From Blastopirellula sp. (lineage in GTDB: Bacteria > Planctomycetota > Planctomycetia > Pirellulales > Pirellulaceae): a stretch of 64,000 nucleotides of DNA. The stretch covers positions 11,577-75,576 of the forward strand of contig NVWB01000006.1 in the NCBI GenBank assembly GCA_002733575.1. Direction: 5' to 3'. A program made the position numbers and the translations under genes. Each line of letters opens with the position of its first letter. Position 1 is the stretch's first letter. The notes under the pieces are model-generated. The model ran no database searches. It was given only the letters and a program-made list of their open reading frames with translations, and had not been told where the DNA came from. Below are positions 1-7,403 of this stretch, piece by piece.

Positions 1-459
1 GATTATTTGATTATCGACATGCCGCCTGGCACTGGGGATATTGCACTGACATTAAGTCAACTGTTGCCGCTGACTGGCTCGGTCATCGTCTGTACACCGC
101 AAGACGTTGCCATCATTGACGCGGTGAAGTCGATCGCCATGTTCCGCAAGGTCAACATCCCCGTACTAGGGCTGATTGAAAACATGAGCGGCTTTGTGTG
201 CCCTGATACAGGCAAAGAGTGGGATATCTTCGGCAAAGGGGGCGCGAAGAAGAAGGCAGCAGAGCTCGATGTTCCGTTCTTGGGTGATGTACCGATCACG
301 ATTTCGATTCGAGAACAAGGCGACGCTGGCCAAACCGATCAAGTGATCACGGATGAAGTGACTGGGCCACGGTTCGAGAAAATTGCCCGTGACTTGGTCA
401 GAAGCTTGGCCGAACAAGCGGCAGAAGCCCCGCCGCTGCCTACTTTAACTGTTTTGTAG
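1..459 (+). CDS. mrp: Mrp/ApbC-family iron-sulfur carrier ATPase, 3' part
   Basis: The window opens inside this gene; only the last 152 codons are present and Walker A lies upstream. Mrp/NBP35 (ApbC) proteins are cytosolic P-loop ATPases that hold and pass on Fe-S clusters. Visible here are the switch segment IDMPPGTGD at fragment residues 5-13, the block VIVCTPQDVAIIDAVKS and LGLIENMSGFVCP. Where most members carry a CPxCG cluster-binding pair, this one reads CPDTG, so the second cysteine is Thr. The tail after VRSLAEQAA is short and Pro/Ala rich. A strong hairpin terminator follows within 30 bp. The family is clear; whether this copy can hold a cluster in the usual way is open. Confidence 0.9.
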   Translation, partial: DYLIIDMPPGTGDIALTLSQLLPLTGSVIVCTPQDVAIIDAVKSIAMFRKVNIPVLGLIENMSGFVCPDTGKEWDIFGKGGAKKKAAELDVPFLGDVPITISIREQGDAGQTDQVITDEVTGPRFEKIARDLVRSLAEQAAEAPPLPTLTVL

Positions 460-484
460 TAAGCACTTACATCAAGAAAAAACT

Positions 485-520
485 AGAGCCGCTTCACAGT
501 TGTGAAGCGGCTCTTTCTCG
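485..520 (+). terminator. Rho-independent terminator after mrp
   Basis: Arms 485-498 and 501-514 are perfect reverse complements (14 bp, GC-rich core gccgcttcac) and a short T/C-rich stretch follows. It lies 26 bp after the mrp stop and before the converging histone-like gene, so it probably serves both strands. Confidence 0.75.
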
Positions 521-566
521 TTGTATCGTTAACCCAATTGAGTTCATAAACTCAATTTAAGAAGTG

Positions 567-926
567 TTACTTCTTTTTCTTCTTAGCAGCTTTCTTTTTA
601 GGAGCGGCTTTTTTCTTCGGGGTTGCTTTCTTAGCTGCTGCTTTTTTAGGAGCGGCTTTTTTCTTCGCTGCCTTCTTAGGAGCGGCTTTTTTCTTTGCTG
701 CTTTCTTAGGAGCGGCTTTTTTCTTAGCTACTTTTTTCTTCGCTGCTTTCTTAGGAGCGGCTTTTTTCTTCGCAGCTTTCTTTGGTGCTGCCTTTTTCTT
801 AGCTACTTTTTTCTTTGCTGCTTTTTTAGGAGCGGCTTTTTTCGCAGCTTTCTTAGGAGCGGCTTTTTTCTTCGCAGCTTTCTTTGGGGCTGCTTTTTTC
901 TTGGCAGCTTTCTTTTTGGTGGCCAC
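567..926 (-). CDS. Histone H1-like Lys/Ala/Pro-rich protein
   Basis: The 119-residue product is built almost wholly from Lys, Ala and Pro in repeats of the type AAPKKAAKKK, ending in a run of lysines. Such proteins resemble the C-terminal tail of eukaryotic histone H1 and bacterial Hc1/AlgP-like proteins, which bind DNA without sequence specificity and compact the nucleoid. The start is GTG at 926; a good Shine-Dalgarno (CGGAGGA, complement of 934-940) sits 7 bases upstream, which decides this start. There is no globular domain. The DNA is a near-perfect tandem repeat, so the length may vary between strains. The opposite strand is also open, as expected for this composition, and is not taken as a gene. 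DNA binding is inferred from composition only. Confidence 0.85.
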   Translation of the reverse strand: MATKKKAAKKKAAPKKAAKKKAAPKKAAKKAAPKKAAKKKVAKKKAAPKKAAKKKAAPKKAAKKKVAKKKAAPKKAAKKKAAPKKAAKKKAAPKKAAAKKATPKKKAAPKKKAAKKKKK

Positions 927-1350
927 AGATACGTCCTCCGTTAATAAAGGTCTACGGTGAGTTCCATCTCTTTACAAAGCCTAGCGGCAAAATAGAGCTA
1001 GACCCACCATCTTAAAAACCGAAAAGTTTCGGGTGCCATTCGTGGCGTTGCAGCTTCCGTTGCGACCTTCGTTTCACAAAAAATTAATGTTGTGCACTAA
1101 AGGCTGTTGTCTTTTTTACGGATAATCGAAAATTTTGCAACATGTTTTCTGCAAAGAACGAAAAAAACTTGTTGTGATTGACTGAAAATTGCATTCAATT
1201 TGCACTCAAAAACGGTCATTGAATTTTTCCTTTGTTGTATCGTCATTTTTGAGGCGAACCATGAATGGAAGAGACGTTTGTTGAACATATCGCACGCTCA
1301 AAATGCAAAATCAGACGCCTCTTTTTATCGATTCCCGGTAATCAAAGTGA
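927..1350. other. Intergenic, 424 bp, no gene seen
   Basis: This AT-rich stretch lies upstream of the histone-like gene and downstream of the SGNH-like gene, both on the minus strand. It must hold the histone-like promoter. Near 1251-1330 a gaggcg/cgcctc pair with a following T-run (1316-1326) could be a weak terminator or the end of a small RNA; the loop is long and I do not call it. Short open frames here look like chance. Confidence 0.4.
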
Positions 1351-2139
1351 CTAATAGAGAGACACACACGTTCCACTGGCAAGTTTTATGTAAGGTTGCG
1401 TTCGTGTTTGTGAAAAACCAAACAGTTGGCGCTCGTGCGGAATTGCCAAACGATACCTGAGCGGTTGAAAAGACTTGTTTTTATCGAGAAAAACAGGGTT
1501 TTCTTTTTCTACATGATTTGCCAGGATTTGATTCCAAGCATTTAACTTTTGATCCGCAGCGATGTGAATCGGATCGATTCCATACCAATTTTCACTCAAT
1601 ATTTTGAAATTGCAGTCATAATTGTTTGCTAATCGCTCGACTTCTTGATTCAAATCATGCGCGCGTTGCTTGGCATCAGAAAAAGTTAGTTTTGATTTTG
1701 GAAAAAGACAACTACGAAAGAAAACAAACCGCCGAGAGGAAAGTTTTTCGAGGTTACAAACCGGCAAACTAGTGACAATTATTTGGCTTGAAATTTTTTT
1801 CATTTTTTTTAGACAAACTTCGACCCAATTGGCAATTGCTTCAACTTTTGCATCGTAGAGCAAATCATTTCCAATGTCGGTTACCAACGCAATCGTTTTT
1901 TGTTGCGGTTGTTTTTCAATCGCATTCCAAAGTTCTGAAGGAATAATTCCAGGCAATGTGCGAAACAAAACACGACTATTGTTTCCATACGAACGACCAT
2001 GACCGGTTGCGGCCATTACGTTAAGTTTGGGGCCATGAAAATGCTCCAAAACATCAATGATCGTACTAAAACCACGTACGATGTTGCTGGCACCCAACAA
2101 AACTACACGCAAAGCATCCGGATCTTCGTTAGCAGCCAT
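1351..2139 (-). CDS. SGNH/GDSL-like hydrolase, probably cytosolic
   Basis: The 262-residue product shows the SGNH hydrolase blocks in order: VVLLGASNIVRG near the N-terminus (Ser 18 in the GDS-like position), TGHGRSYG, the block III-like TDIGNDLLYD, and IDPIHI near residue 210 as the Asp/His block. The usual reaction is ester hydrolysis; the substrate is unknown. No signal peptide is seen. A TTG start 12 bases further upstream would overlap the preceding gene; the ATG at 2139, 5 bases after the stop of the M50 protease gene, is preferred. The close spacing suggests co-transcription with that protease. The GDS motif is degenerate (GAS), so activity is not certain. Confidence 0.65.
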   Translation of the reverse strand: MAANEDPDALRVVLLGASNIVRGFSTIIDVLEHFHGPKLNVMAATGHGRSYGNNSRVLFRTLPGIIPSELWNAIEKQPQQKTIALVTDIGNDLLYDAKVEAIANWVEVCLKKMKKISSQIIVTSLPVCNLEKLSSRRFVFFRSCLFPKSKLTFSDAKQRAHDLNQEVERLANNYDCNFKILSENWYGIDPIHIAADQKLNAWNQILANHVEKENPVFLDKNKSFQPLRYRLAIPHERQLFGFSQTRTQPYIKLASGTCVSLY

Positions 2140-2144
2140 AGAAT

Positions 2145-2939
2145 TTACCAAGGACGGCCGCCTCCATAGCGGTTTCCGCCTGAGAGTTGTTGATAAGTCG
2201 AGAAACCAAACATGGCAAACATAATCGCTAAAAATGGTTGCCCCATTTTAAACGCATACAAAGCAACACAACCGGAAGCGATGAGAGATATAATCATCGA
2301 AGCTTTCAAACCTTCTCTTGAGTTCACGGCCAAACATATCTCGCGAGAAATCTTACCCCCATCCAAAGGGTAAACAGGCACCAAGTTAAGAATACCCCAA
2401 TAGATATTGATCCACAGTAAAGCATTCGCAAGGAAAGCTAAAGGTGTATAAAGACGGACGAGTGTACCAGGAGGTAAATCGGGTTCTGGAGGGGCCTCTG
2501 TCCTGATCACTAAATCGAGATCGAGTTTATATCCTGCGGCGATCACGCTTGCCGCAACGATTAAAGCTAAGAGGAACCCGGCTGCTGGTCCGGCAAATGA
2601 AATAGCAATTTGCCCCAGAGTAGTATTGCCGTTGCGACTATAGGATGAATTTACGGGTCGAAAGCCAGGGTTGTATGTGGCCAGACCACCAAAGGAATAT
2701 AAGATCACACTCGGAGACCAACCGTAGTAGCGAATTACCAAGGCATGCCCCATTTCGTGTACGAGAATTGAAACGAAAACGGCTGCCATCCAAATCAGCA
2801 TTAATTTAGGATCTTGACTAGCAAGCGGCCATCCTAATATCGCTGATAGTAACCAAAAGAAAGGATGCACTCGAACAGGAATTCCTAAAAACGAGAATCG
2901 AAGATCATAGTCAGTTTCAGGTGGCACACCTATGAGCAC
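2145..2939 (-). CDS. M50-family (site-2 protease-like) membrane metalloprotease
   Basis: This 264-residue multi-spanning membrane protein carries the zinc motif HEMGH (residues 61-65, inside hydrophobic VFVSILVHEMGHALVIRY) and the second M50 signature YPLDGG in the C-terminal half, where Asp is the third zinc ligand. M50 proteases cut membrane-embedded substrates, often anti-sigma factors or signal-peptide remnants. The domain order (N-terminal helix pair, HExxH helix, a 60-residue insert, LDGG helix) fits short bacterial S2P homologues without PDZ. The start is GTG at 2939 with only a weak GA-rich upstream site, so the exact N-terminus is uncertain. It appears to form a two-gene unit with the SGNH-like gene downstream. 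Confidence 0.85.
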   Translation of the reverse strand: MLIGVPPETDYDLRFSFLGIPVRVHPFFWLLSAILGWPLASQDPKLMLIWMAAVFVSILVHEMGHALVIRYYGWSPSVILYSFGGLATYNPGFRPVNSSYSRNGNTTLGQIAISFAGPAAGFLLALIVAASVIAAGYKLDLDLVIRTEAPPEPDLPPGTLVRLYTPLAFLANALLWINIYWGILNLVPVYPLDGGKISREICLAVNSREGLKASMIISLIASGCVALYAFKMGQPFLAIMFAMFGFSTYQQLSGGNRYGGGRPW

Positions 2940-3070
2940 GGTTTTGCTTTCTTCTAGTCGTGAATGAGGACAACAGTTTATTCCGATTGGACAAATTGCG
3001 TGTTCTAGATTCTAACAGTTTACCAGGCCACATGTTGACCCCAATATGAAAAGTAACAGATAGTGGGTAG

Positions 3071-3092
3071 CCCAGTTTGCTCGCAAACTGGG
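3071..3092. repeat. Short perfect palindrome
   Basis: The sequence cccagtttgc/gcaaactggg forms a 10-bp hairpin with a 2-base loop, in the spacer between the M50 gene and the DUF1080 gene. It looks like the palindromic unit of an interspersed repeat; no second copy was noticed in the window. Confidence 0.55.
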
Positions 3093-3147
3093 CGGCGCAG
3101 CCGCAAGAGGGTTCAGAGTCTATTGTCACAACTTTTGGTTCGGAAGT

Positions 3148-3223
3148 CTGTAGGTCAGTGCTGTGCCTGACGAAGAAGTAATCTCGGTTCTCAAACTCAG
3201 TCAGGCACAGCACTGACCTACAG
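3148..3223. repeat. Interspersed palindrome, family A copy 1
   Basis: Two perfect 24-base arms (3148-3171 and 3200-3223) with core taggtcagtgctgtgcctga flank a 28-base loop. Closely related arms occur at 54849-54920 and, as a single arm, at 57781-57805. The copies keep their arms and change their loops, as expected for a mobile or transcribed hairpin element. Confidence 0.85.
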
Positions 3224-3253
3224 GATTTCAAAACGATTCCCCCAATACACACA

Positions 3254-3290
3254 AAAAAAACGCTGCCTCATTGCTGAAGCAGAGTTTTTT
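3254..3290 (-). terminator. Terminator after the DUF1080 gene
   Basis: Arms aaaaaacgctgc and gcagagtttttt pair with one mismatch and give a T-run on both strands. It lies 38-74 bases past the DUF1080 stop on the minus strand. Confidence 0.65.
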
Positions 3291-3327
3291 ATTTCGTTTC
3301 AAACAGGCAGTGCAATCCACCAAAGGC

Positions 3328-4017
3328 TTATAACTCTTTGATCATCACATTACGCCAGCGGACTTGTTTGCCGATTTTGGTTGCGTCATTACCAACACCG
3401 TGAACTTGCAAGGCAATGATGCCTTTGGCGGTTAGGCCATCTTTTAAGTCGGCGGCAGGTACGCCGTTGACCCAAGTTTTGATCGAGTCGCCTTTGCATT
3501 CGATGCGGTATTTGTTCCATTCATCATTTTTGAATGCTTTTTGTGCTTTTGGGTTATCTTTCAAGTCATTCAACCAGCCACGACGCGATTCGTCGTAGAT
3601 ACCGCCAGACCACGCGCGCTTGGTTGGATCGATTTCGACTTGATAGCCGTGAACACGATCTGCAGAAACTTTTCGTTTCTTTCCGTTGCCTAGATCAATT
3701 TCGGTTTCTTTTTCAAATACCTTGCTGCGAATTTGGATGCCGGAGTTTAGCTTGTTGTCGATCTTGAACTCAACCAGCAAGATAAAGTCGCCGTATTCTC
3801 GATCTGTGCAAAGGAAACTGTTCGACGTTTTGGGAACGGATGTTCCAACAATCTCATCGCCTTCGATGGTATATTTGGCAACGCCACCATGTTGGACCCA
3901 ATTGTCGAGATTCTTGCCGTTGAACAGCGGTTTAAATCCATCATCTGATGCCGCGGCGAAACTGGTACAAGTTAATAGGGCCAACAAGGTGAGTGAACGT
4001 AAGATATTTTGCTTCAT
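3328..4017 (-). CDS. Secreted DUF1080 (3-keto-disaccharide hydrolase-like) protein
   Basis: The 229-residue product begins MKQNILRSLTLLALL and has a clear signal peptide ending around FAAAS. The mature part opens with DGFKPLFNGKNLDNW, the hallmark of DUF1080, a concanavalin-like beta-sandwich abundant in planctomycetes and linked to glycan breakdown. Further family signatures are YGDFILLVEFKI, SGIQIRSK, GGIYDE and RGWLND, and the end KQVRWRNVMIKEL. The ATG at 4017 is chosen because the signal peptide starts there and an agaagg site lies 7 bases upstream; the in-frame ATG at 4059 would only add an unlikely extension. It is transcribed away from the sialate esterase gene, with which it could share a role in glycan use. 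Confidence 0.9.
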   Translation of the reverse strand: MKQNILRSLTLLALLTCTSFAAASDDGFKPLFNGKNLDNWVQHGGVAKYTIEGDEIVGTSVPKTSNSFLCTDREYGDFILLVEFKIDNKLNSGIQIRSKVFEKETEIDLGNGKKRKVSADRVHGYQVEIDPTKRAWSGGIYDESRRGWLNDLKDNPKAQKAFKNDEWNKYRIECKGDSIKTWVNGVPAADLKDGLTAKGIIALQVHGVGNDATKIGKQVRWRNVMIKEL

Positions 4018-4279
4018 GGTGGGGCCTTCTATATGCGTCTTCAAAATGTGAACGTGCAAAGGATACGGGGAATGCTGAGAATTTTCTCAGTGCCTAGAGT
4101 TTAATTTCTCACGACCCGTTTGTCTATCAAACTTGGCCCCGTTTCAAGAAATCGGGCTGAATCGTGGGTCAAAATTGTTGATCAATGCTCCCAATTGGTT
4201 GCAGGCTTCGTTATATTGTCCGTTCGGCCTGAAATTACCACACATATCGCCCCCCACTTATTCAAGGATTTAAGCCACG

Positions 4280-5869
4280 ATGAAGAGTCTATTCTTTCGA
4301 GAACGCACACTGGTTGCCTTCTCTACTATACTGCTATCGTTTTTCGCGGTCGCCTCGGTGCAAGCCGATGTTGCGTTGCCGTCGATCTTTGGAGACCACA
4401 TGGTCCTCCAGCGCAATCAAGCCATCGTGGTTTGGGGAACTGCCGACCAAGGCGAAAAAGTGACCGTCTCCATTGGTAAAAATACGGCGACTGCAACCGC
4501 CAAAGCCGATGATGCTGGTGTTTCTCGCTGGAAGGTCAAACTCGATCAACTTCCGGCCGGTGGACCACATCAATTAAAAGTAGCAGGCAAGAACACCGTT
4601 ACGTTTAAAGATGTACTAGTCGGCGAAGTGTGGGTTTGCAGTGGGCAATCGAACATGCAGTTTGCCGTTGCTGCGACTTATGCAAAAGATTTAGAACTAT
4701 TGACCGCCAACAATAACAACCTGCGTTTGATTTCGGTTCCTCAAGTCGGCACGCAAGAACCTCAAGACGACTTCAAAGGTCAATGGGAAGTTAGTAGCCC
4801 TGATACCGTTGCCGGTTTTTCAGCGGTCGGTTATTACTTTGGTCGTCAACTTCAACAAACTTTGGGTGTGCCTGTTGGGCTGATCGACAATTCCTGGGGT
4901 GGTTCTGCCGCCGAAGCTTGGGTGCGTCGTGATGTATTAGAAGAAGCAGGCTATAGTCCACTTTTAACCAAATGGGACGACTTAGCCAAAACCTACGATC
5001 ACGATGCGGCCATGAAAAAATACAATGAGCGAGTCGCCAAATGGCAAGTCGCCAGAAAAGCGGCCGCTGATGCTGGCAAACCGCTGCCAGCTCGCCCTCG
5101 CGCACCTCGCAATCAACTAGCCGGTCAACATCGACCAGCCAACATTTACAATGGCGTATTGAAACCAACCATTGGCTACGGAATTCGTGGGGTCATCTGG
5201 TATCAAGGCGAATCCAATTCTGGCCGGGCGCATCAATACCGGGAACTCTTCCCGCTGATGATTCAAAGCTGGCGTAATGAATGGGGTCAAGGCGACTTTC
5301 CTTTCTACTGGGTGCAACTGGCCGACTTCCGTGCCGAGACCGAAGAGCCTGGCGATAGCACTTGGGCCGAACTGCGTGAAGCTCAAACCATGACCCAACA
5401 CAAACTTGCCAACACCGGGCAAGCTGTGATCGTAGACATTGGCGAAGGAAATGACATTCACCCTCGCAACAAGTTCAACGTCGGCAGACGGCTGGCCAGA
5501 ATCGCATTGGCCAAAGACTACGGTTATGACCTCGTGTATCGTAGCCCTGAGTACAAAAGCATGATACGCGATGGCAAAAAAATCACGGTCACCATGGATG
5601 TGTTTGGCAGCACGCTTGATACCTTTGATGTGTCACAACCGATTGGTTGGACAATTGCCGGTAAAGACAAAGTCTTTGTCAAAGCAAACGCCAAGATCGT
5701 GGGCAACAATCAGGTCGAAGTTTGGAGCGATGCAGTGAAGTCACCCGTCGAAGTCCGCTACGGCTGGGCTGATAACCCAGTGACCAACATGCTGAACCGA
5801 GAAGGCCTGCCAGTCACGCCGTTCCGCAGCGACAACTGGACAGGTATCACCGAGGGCATTGTTAAGTAG
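4280..5869 (+). CDS. Secreted sialate O-acetylesterase-like protein
   Basis: The 529-residue protein has a signal peptide (cleavage near VASVQA) and the catalytic blocks of the SASA (sialate 9-O-acetylesterase) SGNH-like family: GEVWVCSGQSNMQ near residue 115 with the nucleophilic Ser, DNSWGGSAAEAWV near 203, and GVIWYQGESNS near 302. Family members remove acetyl groups from sialic acids or from plant and algal polysaccharides; the substrate here is not known. The N-terminal 100 residues form a beta-sandwich-like module starting LPSIFGDHMVLQ. An AAGGA site 11 bases before ATG supports the start. A terminator follows at 5903. Location should be periplasmic or extracellular. Confidence 0.92.
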   Translation: MKSLFFRERTLVAFSTILLSFFAVASVQADVALPSIFGDHMVLQRNQAIVVWGTADQGEKVTVSIGKNTATATAKADDAGVSRWKVKLDQLPAGGPHQLKVAGKNTVTFKDVLVGEVWVCSGQSNMQFAVAATYAKDLELLTANNNNLRLISVPQVGTQEPQDDFKGQWEVSSPDTVAGFSAVGYYFGRQLQQTLGVPVGLIDNSWGGSAAEAWVRRDVLEEAGYSPLLTKWDDLAKTYDHDAAMKKYNERVAKWQVARKAAADAGKPLPARPRAPRNQLAGQHRPANIYNGVLKPTIGYGIRGVIWYQGESNSGRAHQYRELFPLMIQSWRNEWGQGDFPFYWVQLADFRAETEEPGDSTWAELREAQTMTQHKLANTGQAVIVDIGEGNDIHPRNKFNVGRRLARIALAKDYGYDLVYRSPEYKSMIRDGKKITVTMDVFGSTLDTFDVSQPIGWTIAGKDKVFVKANAKIVGNNQVEVWSDAVKSPVEVRYGWADNPVTNMLNREGLPVTPFRSDNWTGITEGIVK

Positions 5870-5902
5870 AGCAATCTAAATCATATTTTCGACTATTCTT
5901 AT

Positions 5903-5936
5903 GAAAGGACGCATCATTCTGTGCGTCCTTTCTGCA
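5903..5936 (+). terminator. Terminator after the sialate esterase gene
   Basis: Arms 5903-5913 (gaaaggacgca) and 5922-5932 are perfect reverse complements with an 8-base loop, 34 bases after the stop codon. Confidence 0.7.
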
Positions 5937-6052
5937 TTTCTTGCCAAATTGACATTGGCCAAATTTCCAACACGGAGTACGTTGAATCAACTTTTATGTG
6001 ATTTGTTATCTTTAGCCCTTTGATTTCATAACTACCGAACCGGAGTTGCCTG

Positions 6053-6943
6053 ATGTTATTGTTTGCCCAAGTCGTGCCAGAGAATGCACCGCTCTTTGAA
6101 ATAGAAACCGCCAATCTATTAGAACAATGGGCCAATACCGGTTACGAGTACCTGATCAACCAAGGGCCAGGCTGGGCGGTGAAAATCGTTGCGGCGTTAA
6201 TGATCTTTATCATTGGTCGCATCATTGCACGTTGGGTCAGTGGTTTCATTTTGAAAGCGTTGACCCAGGGTAAAGTGGATCAAACTTTGGGCCGATTTTT
6301 ATCGAACATAGGGTACGGCATTTTATTAATGTTGGTGGTCATCGCTTCGCTCAATGCACTCGGCATTAATACTACCAGTGTTGCGGCAATTTTGGCCGCT
6401 GCGGGTTTGGCCATTGGCTTGGCACTGCAAGATTCACTCTCGAACTTTGCCTCGGGCGTGATGCTGATTTTGTTTCGTCCATTCAAAGTGGGTGACTTTG
6501 TTGAAGCGGGCGGAACTTCTGGCACGATAGAAGAAATTCACATTTTTCACACACAAATGCGAACCTCCGATAATAAAACGATCATTGTGCCCAACAGTCA
6601 TATCACTGGCGGTATCATTACCAACTATTCGACCAAATCAACTCGCCGAATTGATCTGGTCATCGGCTGTAGTTACGACGACGATCTGTTGGCGGTAAAA
6701 AAGATGTTGATCGAAATTCTTGAAGCCGAAGAGCGTGTGTTAACCGATCCGGGGCCAGAAGTGCGCGTCTCGGAACTCGGCGATAGCAGCGTCAACTTTA
6801 TCGTCCGCGGTTGGGCCAACAGCAGCGACTACTGGGCCACCAAGTGTGACCTGATCGAAACAATCAAACTCGGCTTCGACCACCACGGCTTCAACTTGCC
6901 CTACCCACAACAAGATGTGCATATGCACGCGGTGAGTGGATGA
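6053..6943 (+). CDS. mscS: MscS-family small-conductance mechanosensitive channel
   Basis: At 296 residues this is close to E. coli MscS. Three membrane helices are visible: about 42-62 (VKIVAALMIFIIG), 85-103, and the pore helix AAILAAAGLAIGLALQDSLS near 112-131, whose Gly/Ala packing pattern is diagnostic. The cytoplasmic beta domain follows with LFRPFKVGDFVEAGG, TSDNKTIIVPNSHI and a C-terminal alpha/beta part. The channel opens under membrane tension and releases solutes on osmotic down-shock. ATG at 6053 has GGAG 7 bases upstream. It stands alone, with no partner gene. Confidence 0.95.
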   Translation: MLLFAQVVPENAPLFEIETANLLEQWANTGYEYLINQGPGWAVKIVAALMIFIIGRIIARWVSGFILKALTQGKVDQTLGRFLSNIGYGILLMLVVIASLNALGINTTSVAAILAAAGLAIGLALQDSLSNFASGVMLILFRPFKVGDFVEAGGTSGTIEEIHIFHTQMRTSDNKTIIVPNSHITGGIITNYSTKSTRRIDLVIGCSYDDDLLAVKKMLIEILEAEERVLTDPGPEVRVSELGDSSVNFIVRGWANSSDYWATKCDLIETIKLGFDHHGFNLPYPQQDVHMHAVSG

Positions 6944-7041
6944 TAAGAAATTTGCATCCCATTAAAACACCAATAACATCTTGCAATCCGATGAATCAAT
7001 GCGATAATCGAATTAGAGGCAACACATAGGAGGACTTAACA

Positions 7042-7293
7042 ATGCCAACCGAGAATATCAGTGTCAACTTACAGGGTGACTTGCACTCACATTTGCAACA
7101 ACAGATTGGTGAAAACGGTCTCTATGAAAATGCAAGTGAATATATCCGCTCACTTATTCGTAAAGATCTTAAAAATCAAACTGAATCTTGGCAGTGGCTC
7201 AGTCAGGAATTAGAAGCTGGTCTTCGCGCCGATGAGAGCGATTTTGTTCCCGTCTCTGCTCAAGATGTGATTCATCGCAATCAAGGTAACTGA
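7042..7293 (+). CDS. parD: ParD-like ribbon-helix-helix antitoxin
   Basis: The 83-residue protein has the ParD/CopG layout: an N-terminal beta strand (ENISVNLQG), two helices with the signature GLYENASEYIRSLIR, and a longer C-terminal arm that normally wraps the toxin. ParD represses its own operon and neutralises ParE, a gyrase poison. A strong Shine-Dalgarno (aggagg) lies 8 bases before ATG. Immediately downstream, 2 bases after the stop, starts what remains of a ParE gene. The antitoxin itself looks intact. Confidence 0.88.
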   Translation: MPTENISVNLQGDLHSHLQQQIGENGLYENASEYIRSLIRKDLKNQTESWQWLSQELEAGLRADESDFVPVSAQDVIHRNQGN

Positions 7294-7295
7294 AC

Positions 7296-7403
7296 GTGGC
7301 CGGGTATCTGTTCTTTCCACCAGCAGATGATGCTCAAGATGCAATCTGGAAATACACTCTGGCCACGAGTCTATCACTCTGGCTCAGCTTGCCACTGCTC
7401 TAG
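7296..7403 (+). pseudogene. Truncated ParE toxin remnant
   Basis: A GTG 2 bases after parD opens a frame reading VAGYLFFPPADDAQDAIWKY, which matches the N-terminus of ParE/RelE-fold toxins (first strand and helix). After about 25 residues the similarity is lost and the frame stops at 7401, just where the ftsY gene ends on the other strand. A whole ParE is about 95-100 residues, so more than 60 % is missing, including the C-terminal strands needed for gyrase inhibition. Read as a dead toxin left beside a live antitoxin; a short functional peptide cannot be excluded. Confidence 0.7.

Noticed and set aside
564-944. Plus-strand open frame of 126 codons opposite the histone-like gene
   Set aside because: It is the mirror of a Lys/Ala/Pro repeat, giving Phe/Leu/Arg runs with no plausible fold; the minus strand has the ribosome site.
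1200-1460. Plus-strand frame between the histone-like and SGNH genes
   Set aside because: It overlaps the end of the SGNH gene in antisense and has no start signal.
2917-3252. Minus-strand frame of 111 codons in the spacer
   Set aside because: It runs through the family A palindrome and overlaps the M50 gene start; no coding character.
4120-4479. Plus-strand frame overlapping the sialate esterase gene
   Set aside because: It covers the promoter region and the signal peptide in the wrong frame.
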